From: VRUE01 sp963708115 | GTDB lineage: Bacteria; Actinomycetota; Thermoleophilia; Solirubrobacterales; 70-9 | Reading direction: 5' to 3' | Length of the DNA stretch: 64,000 nucleotides | NCBI GenBank assembly: GCA_963708115.1 | Contig: CAVPRX010000002.1 | Coordinates: 620,001 to 684,000 of the forward strand | Shown here: positions 24,829 to 32,601 of the stretch, piece after piece | How the letters are laid out: the number at the start of each line of letters is the position of its first letter | Numbering within the stretch: the first letter of the stretch is position 1 | The notes under the pieces: model-generated | Databases searched by the model: none | Told to the model about the DNA's origin: nothing | What the model saw: the letters and a program-made list of their open reading frames with translations, nothing else | Position numbers and translations under genes: made by a program

Positions 24829-24902
24829 TGCCGGAGGAGGGACTCGAACCCCCGACACGCGGATTATGATTCCGCTGCTCTAACCAGCTGAGCTACTCCG
24901 GC
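24829..24902 (-). tRNA. tRNA with CAT anticodon (elongator Met or Ile2)
   Basis: A 74-nt cloverleaf on the minus strand. The acceptor stem is GCCGGAG/CTCCGGC, the D arm has TAGCTCAGCTGGTTAGAGC, and the anticodon stem GCGGA/TCCGC surrounds loop ATCATAA. The anticodon CAT corresponds to 24866-24868. The discriminator is A and CCA is not encoded. It is not an initiator tRNA, because the acceptor's first pair is G-C. Whether the wobble C is lysidinylated (Ile2) or not (Met) cannot be decided by eye. Confidence 0.93.
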
Positions 24903-24978
24903 GGGGCGGTGGATGGTAGCGAGGCTTCGTGCGTGGGCGGTGCCGCGCGCCGCCCTTGCGGATAGCCTTGTGGCTGTG

Positions 24979-25929
24979 ATGGGCAGCGCTCTTGATAGGG
25001 CAGTCAATACGCTGATCCGGGATTGCCTGGATCTGAATCCCTCTGAAGAGATGCTGGTGATCTGCAACCCGATCACCGAAGAGCTCGGCGCGCTGCTGCG
25101 GATCAACGCCCAGGGCGAGGGCGGTGAGGCGACCCTGGCGGTCATCTCCGAGCGGGAATCGCATGCCGCCGAGCCACCACGGGCGGTCGCCGCAGCGATG
25201 CTCGCGGTCGACATCGTCGTCGCCCCGACGATCCAGTCGATCTCCCACACCGAAGCGCGTCGTGCCGCCACCGAAGCCGGCGTGCGCGTCGCTTCGATGC
25301 CAGGCGTGACCGGCGAGATGCTCGCCCGGGTGATGGGCGCGGACCTGAAGCTGCTGCGCAAACGGGGTGCCTCGGTCGGTCGCGCGCTCGGCGCAGGTGC
25401 CGAGGCGCGGGTCACCTGCGCGAACGGCTCCGACCTTCGCCTCGGCCTCGAGGACCGCACGGCGATCGTCGATGCAGGGGCGCTGAACATGCGCGGGGCT
25501 TTCGGCAACATCCCCTGCGGCGAGGCATTCATCGCACCGCTCGAGGGAACCGCCGAGGGGACGCTGATCGTCGACGGCTCGATCGCCGCCATCGGCAGGC
25601 TTGCCGAGCCGGTCGAGCTGACCGTGAGCGGCGGCCACCTGACCGAAGCGAGCGGGGCCGAGGGTGCGCGGCTGATGGAGCTGCTCACCGAACACAGCCC
25701 GGAAGGGACCAACGTCGCAGAGCTCGGGATCGGGACCAACGAAAGCGCGATCCTCACCGGCAACATCCTCGAGGACGAGAAGATCCTCGGTACCGCTCAC
25801 GTCGCCTTCGGCGCCTCGGCGGCGATCGGCGGCACGGTTCAGGTGCCCGTCCATCTCGACTGCGTGGTGCTGGAGCCGACCGTGGAGATCGATGGCGCCC
25901 CGATCGTGCAGGCCGGCGAGCTGGTCTAG
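24979..25929 (+). CDS. M29-like (aminopeptidase T type) metallopeptidase
   Basis: A 316-aa protein whose C-terminal half carries the thermophilic aminopeptidase pattern. NIPCGEAF gives a metal-binding Glu, GIGTN is followed by NILEDEKILGTAHVAFG, and VPVHLDCVV supplies further ligands. It is shorter than classical M29 enzymes (about 370-410 aa) and matches a compact subfamily. It would remove N-terminal residues from peptides. The ATG is preferred to an in-frame start 22 codons earlier, which falls 11 nt from the tRNA gene. It ends 2 nt before the formiminotransferase gene. Confidence 0.8.
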   Translation: MGSALDRAVNTLIRDCLDLNPSEEMLVICNPITEELGALLRINAQGEGGEATLAVISERESHAAEPPRAVAAAMLAVDIVVAPTIQSISHTEARRAATEAGVRVASMPGVTGEMLARVMGADLKLLRKRGASVGRALGAGAEARVTCANGSDLRLGLEDRTAIVDAGALNMRGAFGNIPCGEAFIAPLEGTAEGTLIVDGSIAAIGRLAEPVELTVSGGHLTEASGAEGARLMELLTEHSPEGTNVAELGIGTNESAILTGNILEDEKILGTAHVAFGASAAIGGTVQVPVHLDCVVLEPTVEIDGAPIVQAGELV

Positions 25930-25931
25930 GA

Positions 25932-26822
25932 GTGGCGTCGCCACTGCTTGCCGTCCCTAATGTCTCCGAGGGTCGCGATGCGGGGCGGATCGACGCTCTC
26001 GAGCGTGCCTTCTCCGCGGGCGTGACCCTGCTCGATCGCCACACCGACCGCGACCATGACCGCACCGTCTTCACTCTGGCAGGCGAGGCAGAGGCGCTGA
26101 CTGCGGCGCTGGCCCAAGGCGCCGCCGAGGCGATCCGCTTGATCGATATGACCGGGTATGAGGGCGTTCACCCGGCGGTCGGAGCACTCGACGTCTCCCC
26201 GATCGTCTGGGTCGACCCAGGGGGCCGCGCGCAGGCAGGAGCGACGGCGGTCGACGTCGCCGGCCGGGTTGCCGACCTGGGCGTTCCCGTCTTTCTCTAC
26301 GGAGAATTGGCACGCGGGCCCGAGCGAGTCGAGCGTGCCTACTTCCGCAACGGCGGGCTGACCGAGCTCTGGCTGAGAATGGACGCGGGGGAGTTGCGCG
26401 CCGACCGCGGACCGGCGCAACCGCACCGCACCGCGGGCGCCACGCTGGTTACTGCTCGCCCGCCGCTGGGCGCTTTCAACGTCGAGCTCGACAGCGGCGA
26501 CCTCGATCTGGGCCGTGCCGTCGCCGCCGGCTTGCGGGAGTCGGGTGGCGGCCTGGCCGGCGTGCGGGCGATCGGCCTGCTGCTGTCGGACGGCCGCGTG
26601 CAGGTCTCGACCAATATCCAGGACCTGGCGGCAACGCCGCTCGGGACGGTTGTGGAGAGGATTCGCTTGCTCGCCGCGCCACTCGGCGCCCGGCCGGTGG
26701 AGGCCGAGCTCGTCGGCCTGGTTCCGCTTGCCGCCCTTGCCGGCTACCCGGACGACGTGCCGATTCGGGACTTCGACGCGGAGAAGCAGACGATCGAGCG
26801 GCGCCTGGCGGCACTCTCCTGA
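25932..26822 (+). CDS. glutamate formimidoyltransferase-like protein
   Basis: A 296-aa protein matching the N-terminal transferase part of formiminotransferase-cyclodeaminase. Landmarks are VPNVSEGRD at the start, DRDHDRTVFTL, HPAVGALDVSP, GAFNVELDSGD and QVSTNIQD. The enzyme moves a formimino group from formiminoglutamate to tetrahydrofolate in histidine breakdown. No cyclodeaminase domain is present and no other hut genes are nearby, so its pathway here is uncertain. It is translated from GTG and tightly follows the aminopeptidase gene. Confidence 0.85.
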   Translation: MASPLLAVPNVSEGRDAGRIDALERAFSAGVTLLDRHTDRDHDRTVFTLAGEAEALTAALAQGAAEAIRLIDMTGYEGVHPAVGALDVSPIVWVDPGGRAQAGATAVDVAGRVADLGVPVFLYGELARGPERVERAYFRNGGLTELWLRMDAGELRADRGPAQPHRTAGATLVTARPPLGAFNVELDSGDLDLGRAVAAGLRESGGGLAGVRAIGLLLSDGRVQVSTNIQDLAATPLGTVVERIRLLAAPLGARPVEAELVGLVPLAALAGYPDDVPIRDFDAEKQTIERRLAALS

Positions 26823-26845
26823 GTGGCCCTGCGCCGCTATTCGTC

Positions 26846-26851
26846 TAGATT
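26846..26851 (+). promoter_or_regulatory. -10 box of a probable leaderless promoter
   Basis: TAGATT ends 6 nt before the ATG of the basic membrane protein gene. Confidence 0.4.
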
Positions 26852-26857
26852 CCGGGT

Positions 26858-27223
26858 ATGGCTCAGACGAGGAAGAAGCGCCGCCGCAAGCATCGGGGCA
26901 CGCAGGGCGGTCGGGTTGATCCCAGCCGCCGAGCCGGTCGCCCGCGCAGTCGCGAGGAGGCCAAAGCACGTGCGCGCTCCGGTCGCAAAGCTCAGCAGAA
27001 GACCGACGCGCCGCCGACCTGGCGCAGCTCGATCACCCGCGGCGTGGTTGCCGCCGTGATCTTCACGGCGCTGCTGATGTTGATCTTCAAACGCCCACCA
27101 GGTGCCGCATTTGGCCTTGGCGCATTCATGCTCGTCTTCTACATCCCCGCCGGCTACTACATCGATTCGATGTTGTGGCGGAGGCGCGAGCGGGCCCGGA
27201 TCCGCGCCGGGAGCAAGGAGTGA
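26858..27223 (+). CDS. basic small membrane protein
   Basis: A 121-aa protein. A very basic soluble N terminus (about residues 1-55, rich in Arg, Lys and Ser) is followed by two transmembrane helices (about 60-78 and 84-103) and a short basic tail. I do not recognise a named family. The basic head could contact nucleic acid or the inner membrane face. It overlaps the next gene by 4 nt (GTGA), so it is co-translated with the MBL hydrolase. Confidence 0.7.
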   Translation: MAQTRKKRRRKHRGTQGGRVDPSRRAGRPRSREEAKARARSGRKAQQKTDAPPTWRSSITRGVVAAVIFTALLMLIFKRPPGAAFGLGAFMLVFYIPAGYYIDSMLWRRRERARIRAGSKE

Positions 27224-27864
27224 GCCTCGACGTTCAGATGCTCACCGTGGGGCCGATCGCGGAGAACTGCTTCGTCGTGCGCCGGGAAGGCTCGGGCAGC
27301 GGTCTGATTGTCGATCCGGGCGACGAGCCCGATCGCATCCTCGCCACAGTCGAGCAGATGGGGACCAAGGTCGATGCGATCCTGGTCACCCACTGTCACT
27401 TCGACCACATCGGAGCGGTCTCTCCGGTCGCGACGGTCACCGGTGCCCCGGTGTACTGCCCGGAGGGGGAGCGTCAGGTGCTCGCCAACATCATGTCCTA
27501 CGTGCCGATGCCGGGAATCGGTCCGTATGAGAGCTACGAGGCCGACGAGACGGTGAAAGGGGGGGAGACGTTGGAGCTGGCCGGCCTGACCATCGATGTC
27601 ATCTTCACCCCAGGCCACAGTCCCGGTCACGTCACCTACTCGATTCGCGACGAGGAGGCGATGTTCTCCGGCGACGTGCTCTTCAAAGGATCGGTCGGCC
27701 GGGTCGACCTCCCTGGTGGGGATGGGCCGACGCTGCTGCGCTCGATCCGCGGGCTGCTCGACTCCCACTCGCCGGAAACCGGTGTCTACCCCGGCCACAT
27801 GGGTGTCACCACACTCGGCGCCGAGCAAGCAAGCAATCCCTTCCTCGTTGACCTGGCACGCTGA
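27220..27864 (+). CDS. metallo-beta-lactamase-fold hydrolase (glyoxalase II-like)
   Basis: A 214-aa protein with the MBL metal motif THCHFDHIG, then GHSPGHV and FSGDVLFKGSVGR, and a final His in YPGHMG. These are the ligands of a dinuclear metal site. The small size and layout match the YcbL/glyoxalase II-like subgroup, which hydrolyses thioesters such as S-lactoylglutathione or mycothiol analogues. The GTG overlapping the preceding stop is chosen as start. An upstream in-frame start would lie inside the previous gene. Confidence 0.9.
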   Translation: MSLDVQMLTVGPIAENCFVVRREGSGSGLIVDPGDEPDRILATVEQMGTKVDAILVTHCHFDHIGAVSPVATVTGAPVYCPEGERQVLANIMSYVPMPGIGPYESYEADETVKGGETLELAGLTIDVIFTPGHSPGHVTYSIRDEEAMFSGDVLFKGSVGRVDLPGGDGPTLLRSIRGLLDSHSPETGVYPGHMGVTTLGAEQASNPFLVDLAR

Positions 27865-27894
27865 GCCGCGCCGCGCAGGTAAGGTCGCGCCACG

Positions 27895-29157
27895 ATGGCG
27901 ATGAGCTCTAAGTACCAGGCCCCCCGGGGAACCTTTGACGTCCTGCCCAAGGCGGCCCCGCTCAGGGACGAGATCGAAGCAGCCGCGCTGGCGATCTTCG
28001 AGCGGGCGGGCTACGAGCGGATAGCGACGCCGATTTTCGAGGACACCGAGCTTTTCGAGCGTGGGGTGGGGCGCTCGACCGATGTCGTGCGCAAGGAGAT
28101 GTTCACCTTCGAGGACAAGGGCGGGCGCAGCATCACCTTGCGCCCAGAGGGGACGGCCCCGATCTGCCGCGCCTATCTGGAGCACGGCATGCAGAAACTC
28201 CCACAGCCGGTGAAGCTCTTTTACGGCGGCCCGTTCTTCCGCCACGAGCGACCCCAGGCGGGCCGCTATCGCCAGTTCCACCAGCTCGGCGCGGAGGCGA
28301 TCGGCAGCGACTCACCTGCCGCCGACGCCGAGGTGATCGCAATGCTGGACGGGTTGCTGAAGGAGCTGAGGGTCCCGGGCGTGGCCCTGCGGCTCGGCAG
28401 CCTCGGTTCGCTGGAGGCGAGGAGCGCCTATCTGGAGGAGCTCAAGGCCCATCTGCGTGCTCACGAGGCCGAGCTGTCGGAGGACGTCCGCGAGAGGATC
28501 GAGATCAACCCGTTGCGCGCCTTCGACTCCGATGACGAGGGCACGCGTGGCGTGATGGCAACCGCGCCGACGATCGTCGGGCGGCTCGAAGGCGAGGACC
28601 TGGACCACTTCAAGGCCGTGCGGTCATACCTGGACGCCTCGTCGATCGAGTACTCGATCGACGAGACCCTCGTCCGTGGCCTCGATTACTACACGCGGAC
28701 GATCTTCTCCTTCGTCTGCGACGAGCTCGGCGCCCAGTCCGAGATCGGTGGCGGCGGTCGCTATGACGGCCTGATCGGGCAGCTGGGCGGGCGGGAGACC
28801 CCGGCGGTCGGCTGGGCTGCTGGAATCGAGCGGATCGCCCTCGCGATGGGAGAGCGCGAAGACGCGGCTCGCCGCGACGTCTTTGTGGCCTATGCCGAGG
28901 ACGACCGTCAGGTAGATGCGATGGAACTGGTGACGAAGTTGCGGCAGGCCGGCCTCTCGGCAGAGCTTGACCTCGCGGGACGGAGCCTCAAGGGGCAGCT
29001 CAAGCACGCCGACAGGATGGGTGCCCTGGTGGTGCTGACCTTCGACGCCGACGGCACCCTGCAGAGGTGGAACAGGAGCAGCGGCGATCGGGCCCAGACG
29101 TCCCTCACCTCCGCCGTCGGCGAGGCCCTCGAGGCCAAGGCCGAGGAGGCGTCGTGA
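27895..29157 (+). CDS. hisS: histidine--tRNA ligase
   Basis: A 420-aa class II synthetase. Motif 2 is FFRHERPQAGRYRQFHQLGAE. Histidine-specific signatures are RGLDYYTRTIFSF and SEIGGGGRYDGL, with motif 3 near GWAAGIERIALAM. The anticodon-binding domain follows from about residue 325. It charges tRNA-His in the cytoplasm. A TAAGGT box lies 9 nt before the ATG. Its stop overlaps the aspS start (GTGA), a hisS-aspS pair common in bacteria. Confidence 0.97.
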   Translation: MAMSSKYQAPRGTFDVLPKAAPLRDEIEAAALAIFERAGYERIATPIFEDTELFERGVGRSTDVVRKEMFTFEDKGGRSITLRPEGTAPICRAYLEHGMQKLPQPVKLFYGGPFFRHERPQAGRYRQFHQLGAEAIGSDSPAADAEVIAMLDGLLKELRVPGVALRLGSLGSLEARSAYLEELKAHLRAHEAELSEDVRERIEINPLRAFDSDDEGTRGVMATAPTIVGRLEGEDLDHFKAVRSYLDASSIEYSIDETLVRGLDYYTRTIFSFVCDELGAQSEIGGGGRYDGLIGQLGGRETPAVGWAAGIERIALAMGEREDAARRDVFVAYAEDDRQVDAMELVTKLRQAGLSAELDLAGRSLKGQLKHADRMGALVVLTFDADGTLQRWNRSSGDRAQTSLTSAVGEALEAKAEEAS

Positions 29158-30950
29158 GCGACATTCCGGCGCTGCGCGCCAACGATTACCGCGACACCTG
29201 GTGCGGCCAGGTGCTGGACGACCGGGTCGATTCCGCTGTGCGGGTGGCCGGCTGGGTTCACCGCCGGCGCGACCATGGCGGTCTGATCTTCATCGACCTG
29301 CGCGACCGCACGGGCATCGTCCAGCTTGTCTTCCACCCCGACACTTCGGGCCCGGCGTTCGAGCTTGCCCACAAGCTCCGCGCCGAGGACGTGCTGAGCG
29401 CCGCCGGCACCGTCGTCCGGCGCTCCGCTGAGACGATCAACCCTGAGCTGGCGACCGGTGAGGTCGAGCTCGCAGTCAGCGGCGCCGAGCTGCTCGCTGA
29501 CGCCGAGACGCCGCCCTTCCAGATCGAGGGTTTCTCGGGCGAGGTCGGCGAGGACGCCCGCCTGCGCCACCGCTACCTAGACCTGCGTCGCGAGCCGATG
29601 CGCGAGGCGCTGGTCCTGCGCCACCGGGTGACCGCGGCGATGCGCGAGTTCCTCGACCGCGAGGGCTTCCTCGACGTCGAGACGCCGGTGCTGACCCGCT
29701 CCACTCCGGAGGGCGCCCGCGACTTCCTCGTCCCCAGTCGCCTCCAGCAGGGCTCCTTCTACGCCCTGCCGCAGTCCCCGCAGCTGTTCAAGCAGATGTT
29801 GATGGTGGCCGGCTTCGAGCGCTACTACCAGGTCGCCCGCTGCTTCCGCGACGAGGATCTGCGTGCCGATCGCCAGCCCGATTTCACCCAGCTCGACATC
29901 GAGATGTCATTCGTCGGCGTCGACGACGTGATCGAGGTCAACGAACGGCTGCTCGCGCACGTGTTCGAGCGCGTAGACGGCCCCGCGGTCGAGCTGCCGA
30001 TCGAGCGGCTTCCCTATGACGAGGCGATGAGCCGCTTCGGCACCGACCGGCCGGATATGCGCTTTGGGCTGGAGCTGGTCGACCTCTCCGAGGCGCTCGC
30101 CGAGACCGAGTTCAAAGTCTTCCGCGGGGTGATCGAGTCGGGCGGCGCTGTGCGCGGCCTCAACGCCGGCCGCCGCGAGATGCCCCGCTCCGAGCTCGAC
30201 GGCCTGATCTCGCGCGCCCAAGAGCTGGGGGCAAAGGGCCTGGTCTGGGCCTTCCGCGAGGGAGATGGCTGGCGCTCGCCGACCGCCAAGTTCCTCTCCG
30301 AGGCCGAGCTGGCCGAACTCAACCGGCGTCTCGGCGCCGAGGAGGGTGATCTGTTGCTGCTGGTCGCCGATCAGCCCCGGGTCGTCAACGCGGTACTGGG
30401 GCAGTTGCGCGTCGACCTTGCCGAGCGCTTCGATCTGATCCCTCCCGACGCGCACCGGCTGGTCTGGGTCGTCGACTGGCCGCTGCTGGAGCAGAGCCCC
30501 GGCGAGGAGCGCTGGGACCCGCTGCACCATCCGTTCACCGCATCCGCGGGCGAGTTCGACCCCAGCGACCCCGGCAGCGCCCGCGCGCTGGCCTACGACC
30601 TCGTCTGGAACGGTCAGGAGATGGGTGGCGGCTCGATCCGTATTCATCGTGCCGACGTGCAGGAGAAGGTCTTCGCCGCGCTCGGGATCGACGCTGAGGA
30701 AGCCGAGGCCCGCTTCGGATTCCTGCTCGAGGCGCTGCGCTACGGCGCGCCACCGCACGGCGGCATCGCCTATGGGCTCGACCGGATCGTGCAGCGCCTG
30801 GCAGGCGCCGACTCGATCCGCGACGTGATCGCTTTCCCGAAGACCGCCTCGGGTGCGGACGCGCTGACCGGCGCTCCGGCGCCGGTGGGTGAGATGCAGC
30901 TCAAAGAGCTGGGCATAGCGATGCACCGTCGCGGTCTCGCCGGGCACTGA
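29154..30950 (+). CDS. aspS: aspartate--tRNA ligase (bacterial type)
   Basis: A 598-aa class II synthetase with N-terminal OB-fold anticodon domain (VAGWVHRRRDHGGLIFIDLR), catalytic motif 2 CFRDEDLRADRQPDFTQLDI, QSPQLFKQ, a bacterial GAD insertion in the middle, and motif 3 near AYGLDRIVQRLAG. Whether it also charges tRNA-Asn cannot be judged without the gatCAB/asnS content of the genome. The GTG start overlaps the hisS stop by 4 nt. Confidence 0.97.
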   Translation: MSDIPALRANDYRDTWCGQVLDDRVDSAVRVAGWVHRRRDHGGLIFIDLRDRTGIVQLVFHPDTSGPAFELAHKLRAEDVLSAAGTVVRRSAETINPELATGEVELAVSGAELLADAETPPFQIEGFSGEVGEDARLRHRYLDLRREPMREALVLRHRVTAAMREFLDREGFLDVETPVLTRSTPEGARDFLVPSRLQQGSFYALPQSPQLFKQMLMVAGFERYYQVARCFRDEDLRADRQPDFTQLDIEMSFVGVDDVIEVNERLLAHVFERVDGPAVELPIERLPYDEAMSRFGTDRPDMRFGLELVDLSEALAETEFKVFRGVIESGGAVRGLNAGRREMPRSELDGLISRAQELGAKGLVWAFREGDGWRSPTAKFLSEAELAELNRRLGAEEGDLLLLVADQPRVVNAVLGQLRVDLAERFDLIPPDAHRLVWVVDWPLLEQSPGEERWDPLHHPFTASAGEFDPSDPGSARALAYDLVWNGQEMGGGSIRIHRADVQEKVFAALGIDAEEAEARFGFLLEALRYGAPPHGGIAYGLDRIVQRLAGADSIRDVIAFPKTASGADALTGAPAPVGEMQLKELGIAMHRRGLAGH

Positions 30951-30988
30951 GCCCGGACCGGTCCCTTGGCGCGGAGAGCGGTCAAGAT

Positions 30989-31282
30989 ATGAGCATGAGC
31001 ATCCTCGATCGTTTTCGATTCACCCGTCGAGGCCGCCAGCCTGGCCCGGGGAAGACGCCCGTGCAGGTCGACGATCCTGTCTTCGACTCCTGGGAGGTCG
31101 TGCGCGATTTCGGCGACGTGCGCACGGCACGGGCCTGGCACCAGGCGCTTGAAGAGGCGGGAATCGATGCCGTCCTCACCGCCGACTGGCCGATCGATCG
31201 CTTCGGCCGCGGCGACATTGCCCTGCGGGTCAGGGGCGAGGACTGGAGCGAGGCCGAGTTCCTGCTCTCCAACCTCGACTGA
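30989..31282 (+). CDS. small DUF2007-like soluble protein
   Basis: A 97-aa protein. After a basic N terminus, residues 35-95 (EVVRDFGDVRTARAWHQAL, then IALRVRGEDWSEAEFLL) show the beta-alpha-beta pattern of DUF2007-type domains, related to the membrane-anchored protein at 24360-24785. No catalytic motif is seen. A second in-frame ATG two codons downstream is an equal candidate. It follows aspS by 38 nt and may be read through from it. Confidence 0.6.
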   Translation: MSMSILDRFRFTRRGRQPGPGKTPVQVDDPVFDSWEVVRDFGDVRTARAWHQALEEAGIDAVLTADWPIDRFGRGDIALRVRGEDWSEAEFLLSNLD

Positions 31283-31599
31283 GGAGCGCCGGAGACTTTC
31301 CGTCTGGACCGATCTCCGGTCGCCGGCAAGCCCTTGCGGTGGTACGGTTGAGCCGAGGCTCGAGCCCGTGCGAGAGCCGTCCCACCGTTTGACCCAACAC
31401 AAACGGCGCGGGGGCCGATCTCTCTTGGTCCTGTTGGATCCGGAGGAGGCGCCCACCCTTTTCTTCAAGGGATCAAAGCCAGGGGCGGCAACGGCGGGTT
31501 GGAGCCTCTTTTCGTGGGCACGACTCGCCCGTTTGGGGAGAGATTTGACGTTCAGCGCGCCACGCGTGCGTCGGCGTCGGCAAGCCTTCCGGAGTGCGG
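31283..31599. other. gene-free 317-bp gap with structured sequence
   Basis: I see no gene here. At 31337-31347 and 31377-31387 CGGTGGTACGG pairs with CCGTCCCACCG (10 of 11), enclosing two smaller hairpins. An alternative stem, CCGTTT (31385-31390) with AAACGG (31401-31406), shares bases with the first, so the two exclude each other. The layout recalls an attenuator or small RNA. A short CCCTT/AAGGG hairpin follows near 31460. Confidence 0.35.
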
Positions 31600-32601
31600 A
31601 TGGCAACCAGAGCGCTCAAGACAGACGAAGTCCATGTTGAGCCCCTATCCGGGGCCAAACATAGATTGCGTGGGCTCGATGGTGGCGATCACACTGATCG
31701 TGTGCTTGCTGAGCTGGCAGATGCGCAGCACGGGGTGGTCGCTCGGTACCAGTTGCTCGCCGCCGGCATCGGTCGGAGGGCAATCGGGGGTCGGCTCGAC
31801 AGGGGGTCACTTCATTCGATCCATCGCGGGGTCTATTCGGTAGGTCACTCAGTGATTTCCCCACTTGGGAGATGGATGGCCGCGACCCTCGCCTTGGGAC
31901 CAGAGGCATTCCTGAGTCACCGCTCGGCAGGAGAACTGTGGGGAATCGTGCCCCGCTCAAGCCGGGCCATCGAAATGACCCGGGCTACGAAGGCTTGGCC
32001 CCGCACCCCCATCGTTGCTCACCATTCCGCTCTGCCCGCCGACGAGCGGACTTCGGTTGACGGGATTCCGGTTACGACTGTGCCGCGGACGATTCTTGAT
32101 TTGGCGGCCGTTGCCTCGCGGCGACAAGTGGAGCGTGCGTTGAGCGAGTCCGAAGTACGGGGATTGACAGACCCACTGTCGATTCCCGACTTGCTCGCGC
32201 GATATCCGCGGCGACGGGGGGCCGCGGTGCTTCGCGAGCTACTCGATGAAGGCGCCGAGAGCGGCGGTGTGACGGAGAACGATTTCGAGGAGCTCTTCGT
32301 GCCCTTGCTCGACTCGCACGGACTCCCCCGGCCGCGGTTCAACGCGGACATTGCGGTCTCCGGCCGCTTCTTTCGCGCCGACTGCCTCTGGCGGAAAGCG
32401 CGGTTGATAGTTGAGCTCGACGGACGCGCTGCGCATGGGACGCGCAAAGCGTTCGAGAGCGACCGAGAACGCGACAGGTTGCTCATGGTCGATGGCTGGC
32501 TGGTCATGCGCATCACCTGGCGGCAACTCCGCACCCAGCAGAGCGCGATCGCCTCCGACCTCCGCAAGGCCCTCGCCTCGCGCTCTACCCTCTCTGTGTG
32601 A
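31600..32601 (+). CDS. AbiEi-type antitoxin-domain protein fused to DUF559 nuclease-like domain
   Basis: A 333-aa protein. An N-terminal winged-helix of the AbiEi antitoxin type (residues 35-85, LAELADAQHGVVARYQLLAA, then GSLHSIHRGVYSVG) is followed by a middle region of the same family. The C-terminal DUF559/Vsr-like domain has acidic positions in FRADCLW and LIVELDGRAAH, the restriction-endonuclease-like fold pattern. No AbiEii toxin gene is adjacent. The 5' part has lower GC and more A/T-ending codons than its neighbours, suggesting transfer. GGAG lies 5 nt before the ATG. The stop overlaps the mnmA start (GTGA). Confidence 0.78.
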   Translation: MATRALKTDEVHVEPLSGAKHRLRGLDGGDHTDRVLAELADAQHGVVARYQLLAAGIGRRAIGGRLDRGSLHSIHRGVYSVGHSVISPLGRWMAATLALGPEAFLSHRSAGELWGIVPRSSRAIEMTRATKAWPRTPIVAHHSALPADERTSVDGIPVTTVPRTILDLAAVASRRQVERALSESEVRGLTDPLSIPDLLARYPRRRGAAVLRELLDEGAESGGVTENDFEELFVPLLDSHGLPRPRFNADIAVSGRFFRADCLWRKARLIVELDGRAAHGTRKAFESDRERDRLLMVDGWLVMRITWRQLRTQQSAIASDLRKALASRSTLSV

